This document shows, piece by piece, positions 26,501 through 40,900 of a stretch of 64,000 nucleotides of DNA. The first letter of the stretch is position 1; every line of letters starts with the position of its first letter. Source of the stretch: Achatina immaculata (taxonomy: Eukaryota > Mollusca > Gastropoda > Stylommatophora > Achatinidae); the NCBI GenBank assembly GCA_009760885.1, contig CM019704.1:17213929-17277928 (forward strand). Reading direction: 5' to 3'. The position numbers were made by a program, and so were the translations under genes. A model generated the notes under the pieces. The model had not been told where the DNA came from, ran no database searches, and saw nothing but the letters and a program-made list of their open reading frames with translations.

Positions 26501-29500
26501 CAATATATACACCAAATAACAGAAACTTATTTCTTGTGAGAGTAAAACTTTATCACAGCCCAAGTTTAATAAGGCAATAAGCTAAATTTTGAATATGGAT
26601 GGCTGATACTTCATGTTTTAAAAATTAAATTATTTTAAATGTTAATCTTCAGAGCAGGTGTAAAGATCAGGTTAGGATGAAGAAAGAGAAATTGCTAGTA
26701 TGTGGCAACATTTTTCAGACAAAATTTAATATTAAAAAAAAAACTCATAAGTTTATCTCGCTCTCTCTCTCTGAACCTTAAGTGCCCAGGGCACATGGGG
26801 CTTCCGCAAGGATTTTCCACAAATGCCTGTCCTTCGCCTTTTTTTCTGCTCTTGCCCAGGTGAGCCCTCTATTGCTCAACATCCTCTCTGTTGTTCTTCT
26901 CCATGTCTCTTTTGGTCTACCCTTATTTCTGTTCCCCTGTGGTGTCCATCTTAGTGCTATTTGTGGTAGTGAGTTGTCAGTCATTCGGAGCACATGTCAC
27001 AACCATCACCAGCATCTTTCCTCAATAATTGTTGTCAGTGGCTTCATCTGCATTTCTGCCAATAAGATGTTATTTCTTATGGTGTTTAGCCAAAATATTT
27101 TTCTAATTCTTTGTAAACATTTAGTCTGGAAAGAAATCAACTTGTTTTCTATGGTTTTGGTGATTTTCCAGCATTCACTTCCATACAGTAGTACACTTAG
27201 AACATTACTCTTAAATATCCTGATTTTCATATTTATGCTTAGTTTTTTTGATTTCCATATAGTCTGCAGCACTGCAAAAGCCTGTTTTGCTCTAGTAAGT
27301 CTGCTGTTGATGTCCTCTGTGCTGTCTCCATTTTCTACTACTTTACTGCCAAGGTATACAAATTCATTGACCTCCTCCACTAACTTGCTATCTACTCTGA
27401 GTACATTTCTGTTGTTCACATTTTGCTTCATTAACTTTGTCTTTCCTACGTTGATCTTTAGTCCTATGTTGTTTGCATTCTGAGTTAGCTTGTTTATTTT
27501 ATCTTGCATATCTTTGTGACTGCTTGATAATAGACAAGTGTCGTCTGCAAAGTCAAGGTCCTCCAGTACTGTGTCAAGGGTCCATTGTAATCCTCTGCAT
27601 TTGTCTGATATTGCCTCCTTCATTAACCAGTCTACTGCCAAGATAAATAATGTTGGTGATAGTACACATCCCTGTTTCACTCCTGTTTGTACCCTAAAGC
27701 TGCTGGAGGTATGTTCTCCACAGATCACTTTGCACTGAAAACCCTCATATAGGGCTTTGATTACATTTACTATCTTATGGGGGAGGCCATGCCATCTTAG
27801 GATTTTCCACAATGCATCTCTGTTGACATAAGTTTATAACACACAAAAAATATCGCAACCTGCACAATGGGGTGGTAAAAATGTTGCTTTTCTGAGCAAG
27901 AAGTGTCTGTTGTCAGTCTTGCTAGTTTTATTCCATAGCACAAAGTGTCATGTACCCATCTTAGATGGTTTTACTGTAGGCCTTTTCCAGTTTGATAAGG
28001 ATGCAGCTTGATTTTTTTTTCTGTCTTGATCAGCTAAATGTTCTGCATTTGCTGTACTTATAGCTAGGTTATCTTAGAATATTTATAACAGTGAAATGTG
28101 AACAAAAATGGAAAAATAGAAACTAAAATATTTGTAGAAAATTTGCATCAGATTTGTTAAGTTAGTAATTCTGTTAATTAAAACTGGGTAATAATCTATA
28201 AAGTCAGAGCAGAACTGTTAAAAACTGCAATACGGGGAAATTATTTTTCTTGTTTCTTTTTTTTTGGTCCTTAACCTTCAATTTAGTTACCCTTCAGGCC
28301 AACCGGCAGTTGTAGCATCTGCAGCAGGATTTGGCCGGCCAGGGTTTTACACCATAATCTATGATGATGATCCAGGCATGAAATGCTTGGTGTGTTCACT
28401 CCAAGTGGAGAGGTGTTTGCTACCACACAAATGGTGTTGTGAGGTAAACTTGCAAGATGAAAGTAAATAATGCTCTGTAGAAATTTTTAAAAAATAGTGG
28501 AAACCTTAAAGCATGTAAGGAATATATGAAATTTAAGACAGGCATGAAAATAGAATATATGTTACAGAAACTAATGCTATATAGTAACACTAATGAGTAT
28601 GGAAGATGAGAGTTTTTTTTTTTAACAAATGTTGACTTGTACTGATGAAAAACAAGATACAAGCAGAAGCACCAAAATTAAATTAATCCTAGAAGCATCA
28701 TCATCATCAGGTGCCGTGCCGACTGGCGTTGGCTATTATGCTTATCCAGAGTACACGATCCTTCATGTAGGCCATCAGCTCAGTTGGTGATCTCCTCTCA
28801 CACCATCTCATCAGACTGTCTAGTATCATTTCTCTTGGTCTTCCTCTTGATCTTCTTCCTTCTATTTTTCCTGTTATTATAATATTTTCAATGCCCCCTC
28901 TTCTCATTGCATGTCCTATGAAAGTACATTGTCTCTTTCTTATCTTTTTGACAAGGTTTTTTGTCTCTCTAGCCCTTCTCATACATTCTTCATTAGTTAT
29001 TTTTGCTGTCCAGGGGATTCACAACATTCTTCTAATAAACCACATTTCTGCTGCTTCCAATGATTTTTGTGCAGACTTGCCTATTGTCCATGATTCACTT
29101 CCATATAACAAGATAGGTTCAATATAGCATTTTAGGACTCGTTTTCTAACATTCATTGATAACGATGTGTTAGCTAATATGTTTCTCATTCTCTGAAATG
29201 CAGTCTTTGCTTGGCCTATTCTGTTCCTAATTTCTGTTTTGCATTTCCCATCTGAAGTTATTACTGCTCCAAGGTATTTGAATTTCTGCACCTGCTTTAG
29301 AATGGTTCCATTTAATTGAATACTGCATGCTGGTGGATTCTGTTTCTTAGATATAACCATAGTCTCTGTCTTTTTGATGTTCAAAGTAAGGCCTTTCTGT
29401 TCACTTTCTTTGGCCACTTTATCATAGAGATTTTGCAGGTCTTGTTGGTTCTCAGCTATCAGTACTGTGTCGTCAGCATACCGAAGGTTGTTAATATTGT

Positions 29501-31942
29501 ATCCTCCAATTTTTATGCCTGGTGATGATCACTCTTAGAATATTCTCGCTGTACAGAGAAAAAAGGTCTGGAGATAGTATACATCCTTGTCACATCCCTT
29601 GTTTTATCGGTTGATATTTTCCAGTTCTATTTTCAACTCAAACTGCTGCTTCTTGCTGCCAGTATAGATGTTTTACAATCCTCAGGTCTTTGCCGTTTAT
29701 ATTGATGTCTTGAGTTAACAAAGTTAGTCATTTCTTTTCTCCTCATTTCTTGAGTTAACAAAGTTAGTCATTTCTTTTCTACTCATTTCTTGAGTTAACA
29801 AAGTTAGTCATTTCTTTTCTCCTCATTTCTTGAGTTAACAAAGTTAGTCATTTCTTTTCTACTCATTTCTTGAGTTAACAAAGTTAGTCATTTCTTTTCT
29901 CCTCATTTCTTGAGTTAACAAAGTTAGTCATTTCTTTTCTCCTCATTTCTTGATTTGTTACAGCTAGTAAATTATATAACAGATTTTGTTTCTGTGACTA
30001 GATTTTTAGCAAAAGCTAAAGGTGGACATCTGGCGAATACAGAAGGAAAAGTCATCCATCGTTGGAAATGGCCTCAGACTCAAGTGAAGCTGACAACACC
30101 AGTGCAGTTTCAGGTATTGTCACTCGACAGAGTGAAGATTTATTATTCCTGCATCATTTTATTTATTTTGTATCTGAAAAAAATCATCAGTGCTGAAGAT
30201 TGGATGTTACATGTCCATAAAATGGATGTGTAGTACCATGTTAAGCAGCTCTGATTTCAGCATGCCTTTCAGCATGTCACATGGAGCTTCCTGCAAGTCA
30301 AGAAGACCTGGCATTGATCCTTGGCCATTTATTAGACATTCATGGCTAACATTTATTTTGAAATGACTCCCACCATCGGGCGCGCTGTGGAAGTAGGGCA
30401 GGTTTCTCCCAATAGATTGTAAATTTCATAGCTTGTTACGTGAGATATTTTAATTTTAGAAACACTTGACAGATTACATAAATATCAATAATGCAAGTTT
30501 TTTTGGCAACTTTCCATTGTTTAGATCTGAAATTTTGAAAAATATCATGGATAAATTTATTTAGGTAATGAAGGTCTATAGCTTAATTACTGTATTGCTT
30601 ATCTAATAAAAAATAAATAAAAGAAATTGCACATAAAATGTTAAATCCTTGTTCATCTGTTTCAAGATGGTAAATTATTTAATTTGTTACATATTACTAT
30701 TATTTTAATGAGTTAGTGTATACTAAAATAATTTATTCTTACATGTTTTCACTCACTTAATATTGATAATATCTTTTTATAATAGTTTTGTAATAGTTAT
30801 CATTTATATTTTACAGTTAAACCAACATCTGGGATTTCGATGTGTGGCTGAAAACTACATGGTCATTATTTTCACTTGCCAGAAGGAGTCAGCTAGATTT
30901 TTTGTGAATGCATCATCTGGGATTGGTGATTATAAGAAAGATGAGAATGTTAGTAAAGATAAGATAGTCCCATACCAAATGCCATAGGGGATGAAGTGTT
31001 AGATACCTAATTATGCTGGGCCCTCAGGATATGAGGTAGGGTGGTCAGTTCCTTTCCTCGCTGCCTTTCCTCCCCAGATTTTCTCTGGTACCCATTTTAT
31101 GAGGCTGGGTCAACCTTGGGGCTGTATTGGTTGGAAAAAAAAAAAAAAAAACCATGCTCGGCTCGGGATTCGAACCCTTGACCATTCGGTTGCTAGACGA
31201 ACTGACATAAAAAATTTAACTCAGTTACTTAAGCCCTCATTCTCGATACTGTTTTATGAGGTTGTTTATATAATGTGTGTGTATATATGTGTGTGTGTAT
31301 ATATATATATATATGACAGTGGTGTGGTGGTTGGTTAGTGCACTCCTCTGCTGATCAGAAGCTCCCTGTTTCATTTTCACACTCTGGCACTCTGGTGGAA
31401 TCTTTTTATTTATGATGTGGGATGGGTGGTGACTGGAAGATGGTGTGTTGTCAGTGTGTGCCAAGTAGCGACCAGAATTTGTAGACTGAGTAGGTGACAA
31501 GAGGACAAGTGACTTCTTAGGGAAGCTGAGGTTTTTCTTGCTTGGCCACCTTGTCATGTCCATTACCTAACCCTTCTTAGGGAAACCGAGGTTCTTGACC
31601 TAATATCCCTAGATGTGCCATAGCTTAAGCAGACTTTCCACACAATCACAAAAATAATGATAACAAAGACTTGAAAAGAAAGGATTGTTACCAAGGACAA
31701 TAGGTTTTGTTATTCATAGGACAGTCCTGTTCCCAGGCTAAACAGGAAGTCTGATGTAAAACAGATGAATCATGAAATAAAGTATTCTCCAAATTTCCTT
31801 AAATGCAAAGAATCCTAAAACATCTAATCATCTATGGGTCTGAGATAAATGTATGATCTTGAATGCTTCTAAATCAGACAGCTTTAAACAGCTCTAAACA
31901 CCCAGGACAGATAACTGCAGGTTAAATTATGCAGGATATGTC

Positions 31943-31984
<42 letters not shown>

Positions 31985-34900
31985 AGAACTTAATATTGAA
32001 AAAGGCTGGGTAGTAAAGAGGATTAAAGAGAGAAAACTTAAATATTTTGGACACATTAATGTCATGATAATCTAGAGAAAACTATCTTGGAAGGGTACAT
32101 AATTGTAAAAAGAAAGAGAGGAAGACCAAAGCAAAGATGGCTGCAAGACATCATTGATGATCTGCAAATGGATGCATCAGCAGCAGGCCATCTTGCTCAC
32201 AACCAAGAGACCTACAGGAGTGCTGTTAGGGAGGCAAAGTTCCCCAAGGGACATGCAAATGAATGAATGTCATTTCATAAGAGAAATCTCCTTCTTGACT
32301 CAGGATTTTGTCCAGATGGTCAGGTGACCTGAACCATGTAGGATGATGGGACTTTATATCTTGTCCAATTGCACGTCATTTAATTTTTCACCATGCTTGT
32401 AGTTAGCATTTCACCTAGAAGCTATGGGTTCAGAATTTTATTTATTTCCTACAGAATTTGTTTAGCGAAGTCATTTGACGAACTGTAATCATGTCCGTGA
32501 ACCATCTAATTTATAACAGAATAGCTTTACTCAGTTCAAGTGAAAGCGGATATTTGAGATTTCTATGGGGAAAGAGAAGCAGCAGACTAACACTGGCAGC
32601 TAACCTGTAATGGTTCAGCAGTACTTGACATCCCTACAGCAGTTTACTCAAACTGGATTTAATTTTTAATTGACCTTGGAAATTTTATCTTAGAACTAAC
32701 ATCTGTATGATCCTGGTGGTGCTGTACTTTCATTACATCTCAGAGACACTGAACAATCTTCATTAATATCTCAGTTTAGGCAGACAGATAACTTACAGCT
32801 GGTTATGCTCGTCTCTTTACCAGTGGTGCTAATATTTTCTTCTAGCTTTTGTTATTCTAATGTCAAATATCAAACAACTAAATCATAAGTATATGAGTAT
32901 TTACATACAATGTTTCCCATTTGTTGTTTATGCAGGAGCAACTTCTCACCACATACAACTTCTCCTCAAAGGCAGCTAAAGATCTCCAGAAACAATCTGC
33001 TCCAAAATCAAAACTGAAATCAAAGAGGAAAAAGGTAGCATCATTCTTATCATTTTTGAAAAAAAGTTTAAATGAGAGTATATCTTTTAAATGAATTGGT
33101 TTCAGTGACTGAAAAACCACTAATATGAATCTTGAAATGGATTGACATATTTTCTTGATTTCACAGGATAAATTGACAAAACAGCTGGCAGAGCTAGTCA
33201 AGTCAGTAAATATTGAGGACAAGGTTACGTATGACCTTGAGTCAGATAAGGAACATGCTCGACTGCAGCGAAAGGCTAGGTAAAGAAAAGTTTTCTTATA
33301 CAACTAGTTTTCAAAACCATTATCTCTTTCTCTTCCAATACTGGAAACAACTTTTACTGAATCAAGAAGAAGGTAATTCTGATTCTTAGCACTATAGGTT
33401 TTGGGAATAAATCCCATGAAAAACTCACAACTTTATTAAAAAAAAAAAATTAAGACTCAGTGTTGCAAAAATGGCAGAGAAATGTATCTCCAGTTGCAGC
33501 CATACACAACAACCACAAGAAAGAGAAAATATGAAAGACAGACTGAAGTTATGCTTAGCTGAACAGTCTTTTAATCCAAAACATTGAGGAGAGGCAACAT
33601 ATTCTGATGCATAATGTGTCTCTACAGGAATCTTGTTGATGACTGGCTGGAGCACTACAGGGTCACCATAGGCCTTAAATCTCCAACACTGACACAGCTC
33701 ACAAACACACCTCATAGAAAGCGATCTGGAACCTTCTCTGCCAAAGAAGCAGACAGGAAGGAGGACAATAGGGAACCATTTGATCTAAATATATCTGAGT
33801 CTCGAGTTGATAAAGGTCGATCACCATCTGCACCATCAAGTGAGTAGCTGTTTTAATGGAAATACATTTGAGTAAGGATAATTTTAAGTTTGGATGGCTT
33901 AAAATATCACAAGTATAGTTATGGTATGGCATTTGTAATATGTACAGAAACATTGGTCATCTGCATGGCTAGGAGAATTTAGTTGCAGAATATATAACAT
34001 TTCTAATTATGACATATCATAATTCTTCTTCCTCTTCTTCTTCGTACGCACATTGGCAATGATGCATGGTACCCTGATTTTTGTGATGCACCTTTTGGCT
34101 GGGTGCCTCCGACTTTAGCATCTTTCCTTGCTAGGGCAGACTGTGGTTTCGCTCAGATTGCCATGAAGACAGTGGTGTAGGCTGGCCTGGCCAAAACTTA
34201 GTTTTCCAGCCTCTCCACATCAGATCCAGCATTCAATGCTGGCTGGCCAGATGGCTTTGAGACAGTTCCACAGAGACACTCTGATTTTGGGATGAGGAAT
34301 CCGATGAGTGCCTCAATGATATCCATTTCCCACCACCTATAGTCTGCTGGCTCTGTTTTGTTTACATCATTCTGATAGCCATTGTTGTAAAGACCCATAG
34401 GCTTATCACGTCCTGGATTCATTGGTTTCACACCAGACTTTCCTCATCCCCGCTAGCAGTCTCCATGTCCCCATCTGTCCACTAACCTGACATTACATTT
34501 TACAAAAATAACAATTACAAATAGTGTTGATTGCTACAAGTTTCTGGGCTATGGAAGTAACATATCATAATTAATTAATACTGAATAAAGTGGCAAGCTT
34601 TATTTTTATGTTGATTTATATGACAGTCACAACTATAATGATATCCTTCTGTGCCTATGGTAACATATATGACAAAATTTGCTTTAATGGTACTGCATGT
34701 GTAAAATTTTGATAGTAATGGTGCTGTAAATGACGTATACTTTTCTTCAGAAACATCTGCAGTGATCCAGGGAGATGTTAACACTGGCTGTGAATTCAGT
34801 TTATCAAATCTTAATTCACAATCAACTGTGAAATTTGAGGGGAAAGTGGATGGTGCAGAGAAAGATGATGATGGAAAAGATGGAGGAAACTTTCTGACAC

Positions 34901-37900
34901 TGTCAGCAGCTTTTGGAGAAAGACTATCTCGATTGTCAGAGTAAGCATATATGGTTTGCACCTACAAATTAAATATGTGATATTGATAAATCTAGAAATA
35001 AATTCACAAAGCAATAATATTTCACCTATTATTTGCCAGCAAGTATGCAGCAGTGACTTGTAGTCCGAAGTTTAGGTGTGAAAGGGTAGATTCAAACAAT
35101 ATTGAAAAACATGAGTGAACAATGTGATTTTTTTTTCTTTCATCCTTTTTCAGTTTTTCATTTTACTTATGCACCCTGTTTTATTCTATTTGCAATTTTT
35201 ATTATCTTCTTTCACCAAAACATCACACTTTCATGTGCCAAAGGTCATGGAAAATATGGGCCTAACACTGTATTCCCCAATATGCCTTAATGGAATGGAA
35301 ACGGGAATTTTACCTTTTACCTTCTTCTTTCACCAAAACTGATAATTTTATTTCATAATTCCTGAATTTTTCTCCAAACTGTTTCAACAAGATTTTTACA
35401 GTGATGGCCTATATATCAGTAAGTAAATAGGCACACTTTTTCTTCTGGTTATTGAAGTCAGTGATTCAAACACTCAAGTTCAGGTGGAAGATAGAGGGTA
35501 TTTTAGGCTCTTTTTACTGTAAATTCTGTTAATAAACATTTTCAGCCTGAGCAAAATGGTTGAAGTTTGCATTAGAATTGTAAAATCTCTTAGAGAAGAG
35601 AATGAAGCAGTTTGACATTATTTTTTGGTATTTTTGTTTGTTAAAGGTTTTATGGTTGGGGGGGGGTATATTAATGGTGCTGTGGTGGTGTAGTAGTTAG
35701 TGCACTTGCCTGCCAATCAAAAGGTCACTGGTTCACTTTTACACTTGAGTGGAATTTCTTTTTTGGACAGACTAGCATGGGAGTCAACTCAGCTTAAAAA
35801 AAAATATGTACCTGGGGTTTCTCTAGGAAAACAAAGGCAGATAGGCACTGGCATCCCTACTTCAAATGCTGTAGTGACCTAGAAATGTGAAGGCACTTAA
35901 CACTTCACACCCTTATGGCATGCAACACACAGTATCTTGTGTATGAGTATATAACTATACACTGAGCTACTGCAGTAAAGCTGTGATACCAAAATGTATA
36001 AACTAGGAAAAAAAGTAGGAACAGCTTTATTACTTAATGAGTACACAGTTGTGACATTTCGGAGTGAGCCTTAAACATACAAAAAACACACAGGATGAAG
36101 AAATAGAGAGAGGAGATAAAGAATAAATTCACATGAATTAAAAAGAAAAAAAATAAAATGAATAGAGCACTTAGCTGTAACTTGTCCGATGCTGTGTGTC
36201 AGAAATGTGACAATTATGGCATACAAATGGTACGGGAAATAGAACTTTTGTATTAATAAATACTCATATATGGCCACAAGTCCATCTTCTGTAATACCAT
36301 GTTTATATTCCATCTCAGTTATTATTATATGCATGGCAACTCAGAACCACTTTGTTTCTCCATGCCACCAAAGATCCAGCTTCAAGAGCAAGTCAGCCAG
36401 CGCACGAACTAAATTGGCAGCTTCACATCCACCAGCAGTTATCTCCCATCAAGAGAGAGATAAAATCATAGCAGATCTCAGCTTATGCCCTGTGGCTCTT
36501 AGAAAACTGGTTTGTACTTTCTCTATGAGACCAAATATGTTAGCAGAATAGTGAAATTTTACAGTAATTTCCAGTATTGTATAAATTCTACATAACACCA
36601 ACTTTTAGAAACTTTTTGATATTCTGTTATCAAATTTCAGAAATCATTTGACTTACTGTAATAGCACCTTTCTGTAATACTTTAATTGATTGTAAAAGAG
36701 AATATCAGCAAACACACTCTTGGATGGATGCTGCGGCATGTGGTGTAGCAAATGCGGAGCTGTTCTGAATGTATTGATGATGGAGTCTGATTTTGAACAT
36801 TTGAACCTTTATTTCCTTGAAGTTACTGGCAGTTTTTTCTTTCTCTAGCAAAAATTAAGCAGATTTAAGGAATTTCTGTTGTACAAAGCTCATAATTGTT
36901 AAAATAAATGCCAAGTACCATATCATGTTAAATGATTAAATATTTTATGACACAATTTAATTTCTGATTTGGCTATCATAGAAAGTATAAATTCATTGGT
37001 TTCTTTAAAAATTTTAAAATGTAACTCTTTTCTCGTCTCAAATGGCAGTTACTGTCAGGGTCTTCATCACCATGCCACTGCAGCCGTCATTCTATTCCAT
37101 ATATCATGGACATAGAGTATGAAACATACATTACTGAAATGGCTCCTGAAAATCAGCTTCAGATCATTGCTGTTGTATCCTCACTGTAAGTGTTTTATTT
37201 TCACAAGTGTGAAATCCTGTTCTTGTGGGGTTTTCCACTGAAATGTTTTTACAAAAAATAATGTTAAGTCCATTGGTTAAGGGGAAAAAAAACACAGTTT
37301 CAGTCAAGAACTGACCATTGTGGATTTTTGTGTCATCTGTACTAGCTGAAGTAAAAGTCCATGCAGTCTCCAGAACAGTATATTACAAGGGTGTCCAAGT
37401 ACCCAGACCTGCTTGGCTAGACTGACTGAAGGGCCTGGATCTGAAGCAGAAGCTGTGGGGTGAGAATGGTGGACTTTTATCTTTGTGACGAGGTCTGAGA
37501 TCAAGAAGAAGGAGGTAGAGAAGGAAGAGAAGGCTTTAGTTGTTTAAAGCTGCGAGATCTTGTTGCCACAAATCTTCTGGAGTATCATTATAGAGTTTTT
37601 TAAAATCTCCACAGGAACTGGAGTATCATTATAGAGTTTTTTAAAACCTCCACAGGAACTAGAGTATAATTATAGAGTTATTTAAAATCTCCACAGGAAC
37701 TGCAGTATCATTATAGAGTTTTTTAAAACCTCCACAGGAACTAGAGTATAATTATAGAGTTATTTAAAATCTCCACAGGAACTGGAGTACCATTATAGAG
37801 TTTTTAAAAATCTCCACAGGAATTGTTTCTCCTGTAAAGGAGGCACAAATAGTTGTTGGAGACATAGGAATGCTCTTAGATATAACAAGTAATCACAGAC

Positions 37901-40900
37901 CTACATCCTTTCTCTTTCTTCTGTGGTGTTGTCTGAAACAAGATACGTTACCTAATTTTGGTCAAGGAAGGAGGAAAGGATCATCATATTACGGTGGTAG
38001 AGCTTGTTTAAAGCTTGTTTCTCAGGAAATTAAGGAGGTTCCCCACCCAACACACACACACACAAAGAGGGAGGGAGCATTTTCTTTTGATCTGACTTGA
38101 TGCCAGTTTTTCAAGATGTTTGTCAAGACATCAGCTGCCAAGAACTCAAGTTTTCTGTTGTGGGGAGACCATCAACCAACCAAAACACCAGCTTACCAAA
38201 TACAAAAACATCTTTGCTGATTACAGACTTCTTTGGTTGATACTATGTTTCATAGCCATCATTATGTTGCTGTTATGCTCAGCATATTCTGTCCTTATTA
38301 AATATTTTTCCATACATGCACTAAAATTTCTCTCTAATTAGGGTAATACCCAAAAGGTTTGCTTCAGTCAAACGACTGACCATTGCAGATTTTTATACCA
38401 GCCAAAGAGATCTCACACAAGTAAATTCCCACACAGGAACAGGGCACAGTAGCCATAACAATGTATTACAAGGGTGTCAACTGTACATAGACCTTCTTGC
38501 CTGGACTGGTTAGTGTTGTGTAACAAAACTGTTAGATTATTCTCCGCAGTTGCATTTATTTCTCTTCCTTACAGTTACCCACAAAGTAACCCTGCAGAAA
38601 TGATGTGCAATCAGATTTATGCAGAACAGAACCGTAACCGAACTCGTCCCTGTCTGCAGTGTCGCTTGGACACATTCAGAATACTCAGGTATGATATCAA
38701 CACTGCTGCAGATGGCTCTGATCATGATCAGCCTCATCTTCTCAGTCACCACAATGTTGTACCTGGAATGTTTTTGGTGAGATGTTTTTCATTTTCTGTG
38801 TTTGAGAGTGTTTTCCCTTGTGTGTGTGAGAGAGAAATGAAACATGCATGCTGTTGTTGTGACTGCTATGGTAACAGAGTTGTTTCTTCTTCTGCCTTCT
38901 GATGATGTTTAAGATGATGATGTAGACAGCATGTTTTAATGGCTTTATTTGTGTTCAGGGCACACAGAGAACAACAAGATAACCTGCAGTGCTAAGTTTC
39001 TAAATTATGACTCTTAACCAGGCAAAATTACTTAGAAAAAAAGTCACACTGACCATCACAAAGATAGTGCCTCCTACTAACAAAGTAAAAATGATAAATT
39101 GATTGCCTTCAATCCTTGCACAGGAAACAGCAACACTTCTTTGAATAAGTTCAAGACAACTAGAACAAATGTGGGATCTTGAGGCACTGATGACCACTGC
39201 AAGAGTGTCCAATGTCTAGGAAACAAAGAAAGCACATATAGTCTGTACAAGATGCTCTTAGCCAGGGTTATCCATACAACAGGGTGTGGGAACCAAGTGA
39301 TGAGGGTGTGGGAACCAAGTGATGAGGATATGAGAACTAATTGTTGCAGGCATGGGACTTGATCTTGTAACAGTATTTAAAAAAATTGTTAGATGAGAAC
39401 TTTCTTGCAATATCTTTCCCTGATGTCTATATATGATATAAAGCCAATCAGCTGACATACTTTGAACTCATACCAGTATCTAATAGAATTAGTGATGATG
39501 ATGACAGTGACAACAGCATGGTGAAGGGGGTATGGGGACATACTGGGCAATGCACTGGTGGTCTGTAATTGTAAAAACTTTAAGATCTCCATCTACATCA
39601 ATACAAATCCAGAACAAAGCAGTGGTGTGTGGTCCACCATCTCAGACTGATCGCTTATTGAACATATTCTTTTTATTTACTTTCCGTTCAGTTTCATATG
39701 CTCTGTCACTTCAACCAACAAGAGACATGTCAGTTCCGTTCAGCGGAGTTCTTCATGCTTGCTGCAATGTCCTGCTCAAAACCTGAAAGTTACAGTTCAT
39801 TTTGTTCTGCATGGTTTTACTATGGGACCTTTGAATTATCTCATGTCTGTCCTTTTTCATGCATTGTATGCTTTCCCATGTTTTTTTTTTCCCCTCTTAT
39901 TATTTTGTATTCCTTTCTATATCTCCCTGGAACTGCATCTGATGCAGTGAAGATGTTAAACCATGGCACTGTGTCAGCTTGAGAGTGGGTTAAACCATGG
40001 CTTTGTGTCAGCTTGGGAGTGGGTTAAACCATGGCATTGTGTCAGCTTGGGAGTGGGTTAAACCATGGCTTTGTGTCAGCTTGAGAGTGGGTTAAACCAT
40101 GGCATTGTGTCAGATTGGGAGTGGGTTAAACCATGGTATTGTGTCAGCTTGGAAGTGGGTTAAACCATGGCATTGTGTCAGCTTGGGAGTGGGTTAAACC
40201 ATGGCATTGTGTCGGCTTGGGAGTGGGTTAAACCATGGCATTGTGTCAGCTTGGGAGTGGGTTAAACCATGGCATTGTGTCAGCTTGGGAGCGGGTTATG
40301 GTGACTATTTTTCAGACCCTGGGTGAAGCGAAAAAAGCAGGGGGGTGTGCAATGCATCTTTAGAAGGCTCCACCAGAATGGGGACTACGGCAATTGCAGC
40401 GCCGTTAGCCAGGCTAGGCCTGTTACTGGGGGTACCAACAGAGAAGTGGGACAGGATCTTGGTCAGTTATATTCACTGAGCCTGACACTAGCATGTCAGC
40501 TATGGGTTGCTGATTGCCAAAACAGACAGCTTCTTTGTCCCCTACAGAGTTCCTATGTTGAGGAAGTTGATGTCAACAGCTGAAAACGCTTGCAGAGAGA
40601 AAAAACCAGGATAGTTATAGTACTATCTTTGTAAAGTAAAACACTTGAAAGTGACTGTTTTGAAACATTTTTGAACAAAGTACATATGAAGCCACCAGGT
40701 GTGGTACTGACCACGTCACACTTTCAACTGCCAAAGGTCATGGAAAATATGGGCCTAACACCAAATTCCCCAATATGCCTTAATGGCTGGAAATGGGAAT
40801 TTTACCTTTTTTACATATGAAGGCCTAAAAAAATAATATACTAAGCATTTTAAATGTGATGGAAACCAGGGAAAAACAGTGATACTGCCTCCAGCTACAG

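Noticed and set aside
26782..27483. 233-codon plus-strand hydrophobic frame
   Set aside because: It is an antisense shadow of the RTE reverse transcriptase at 27812-27006.
31165..31177. Perfect tRNA B box as a tRNA gene
   Set aside because: No cloverleaf partner for a full tRNA was found, and the sequence continues into a repeated SINE body.
39691..39980. Possible extra exon after a strong TTTCCGTTCAG acceptor (FHMLCHFNQQETCQF...)
   Set aside because: Exon 18 (GMFL) joins exon 19 (IYGCGRLLF) directly in phase and reads naturally. The candidate has no clear donor and sits next to a minisatellite.
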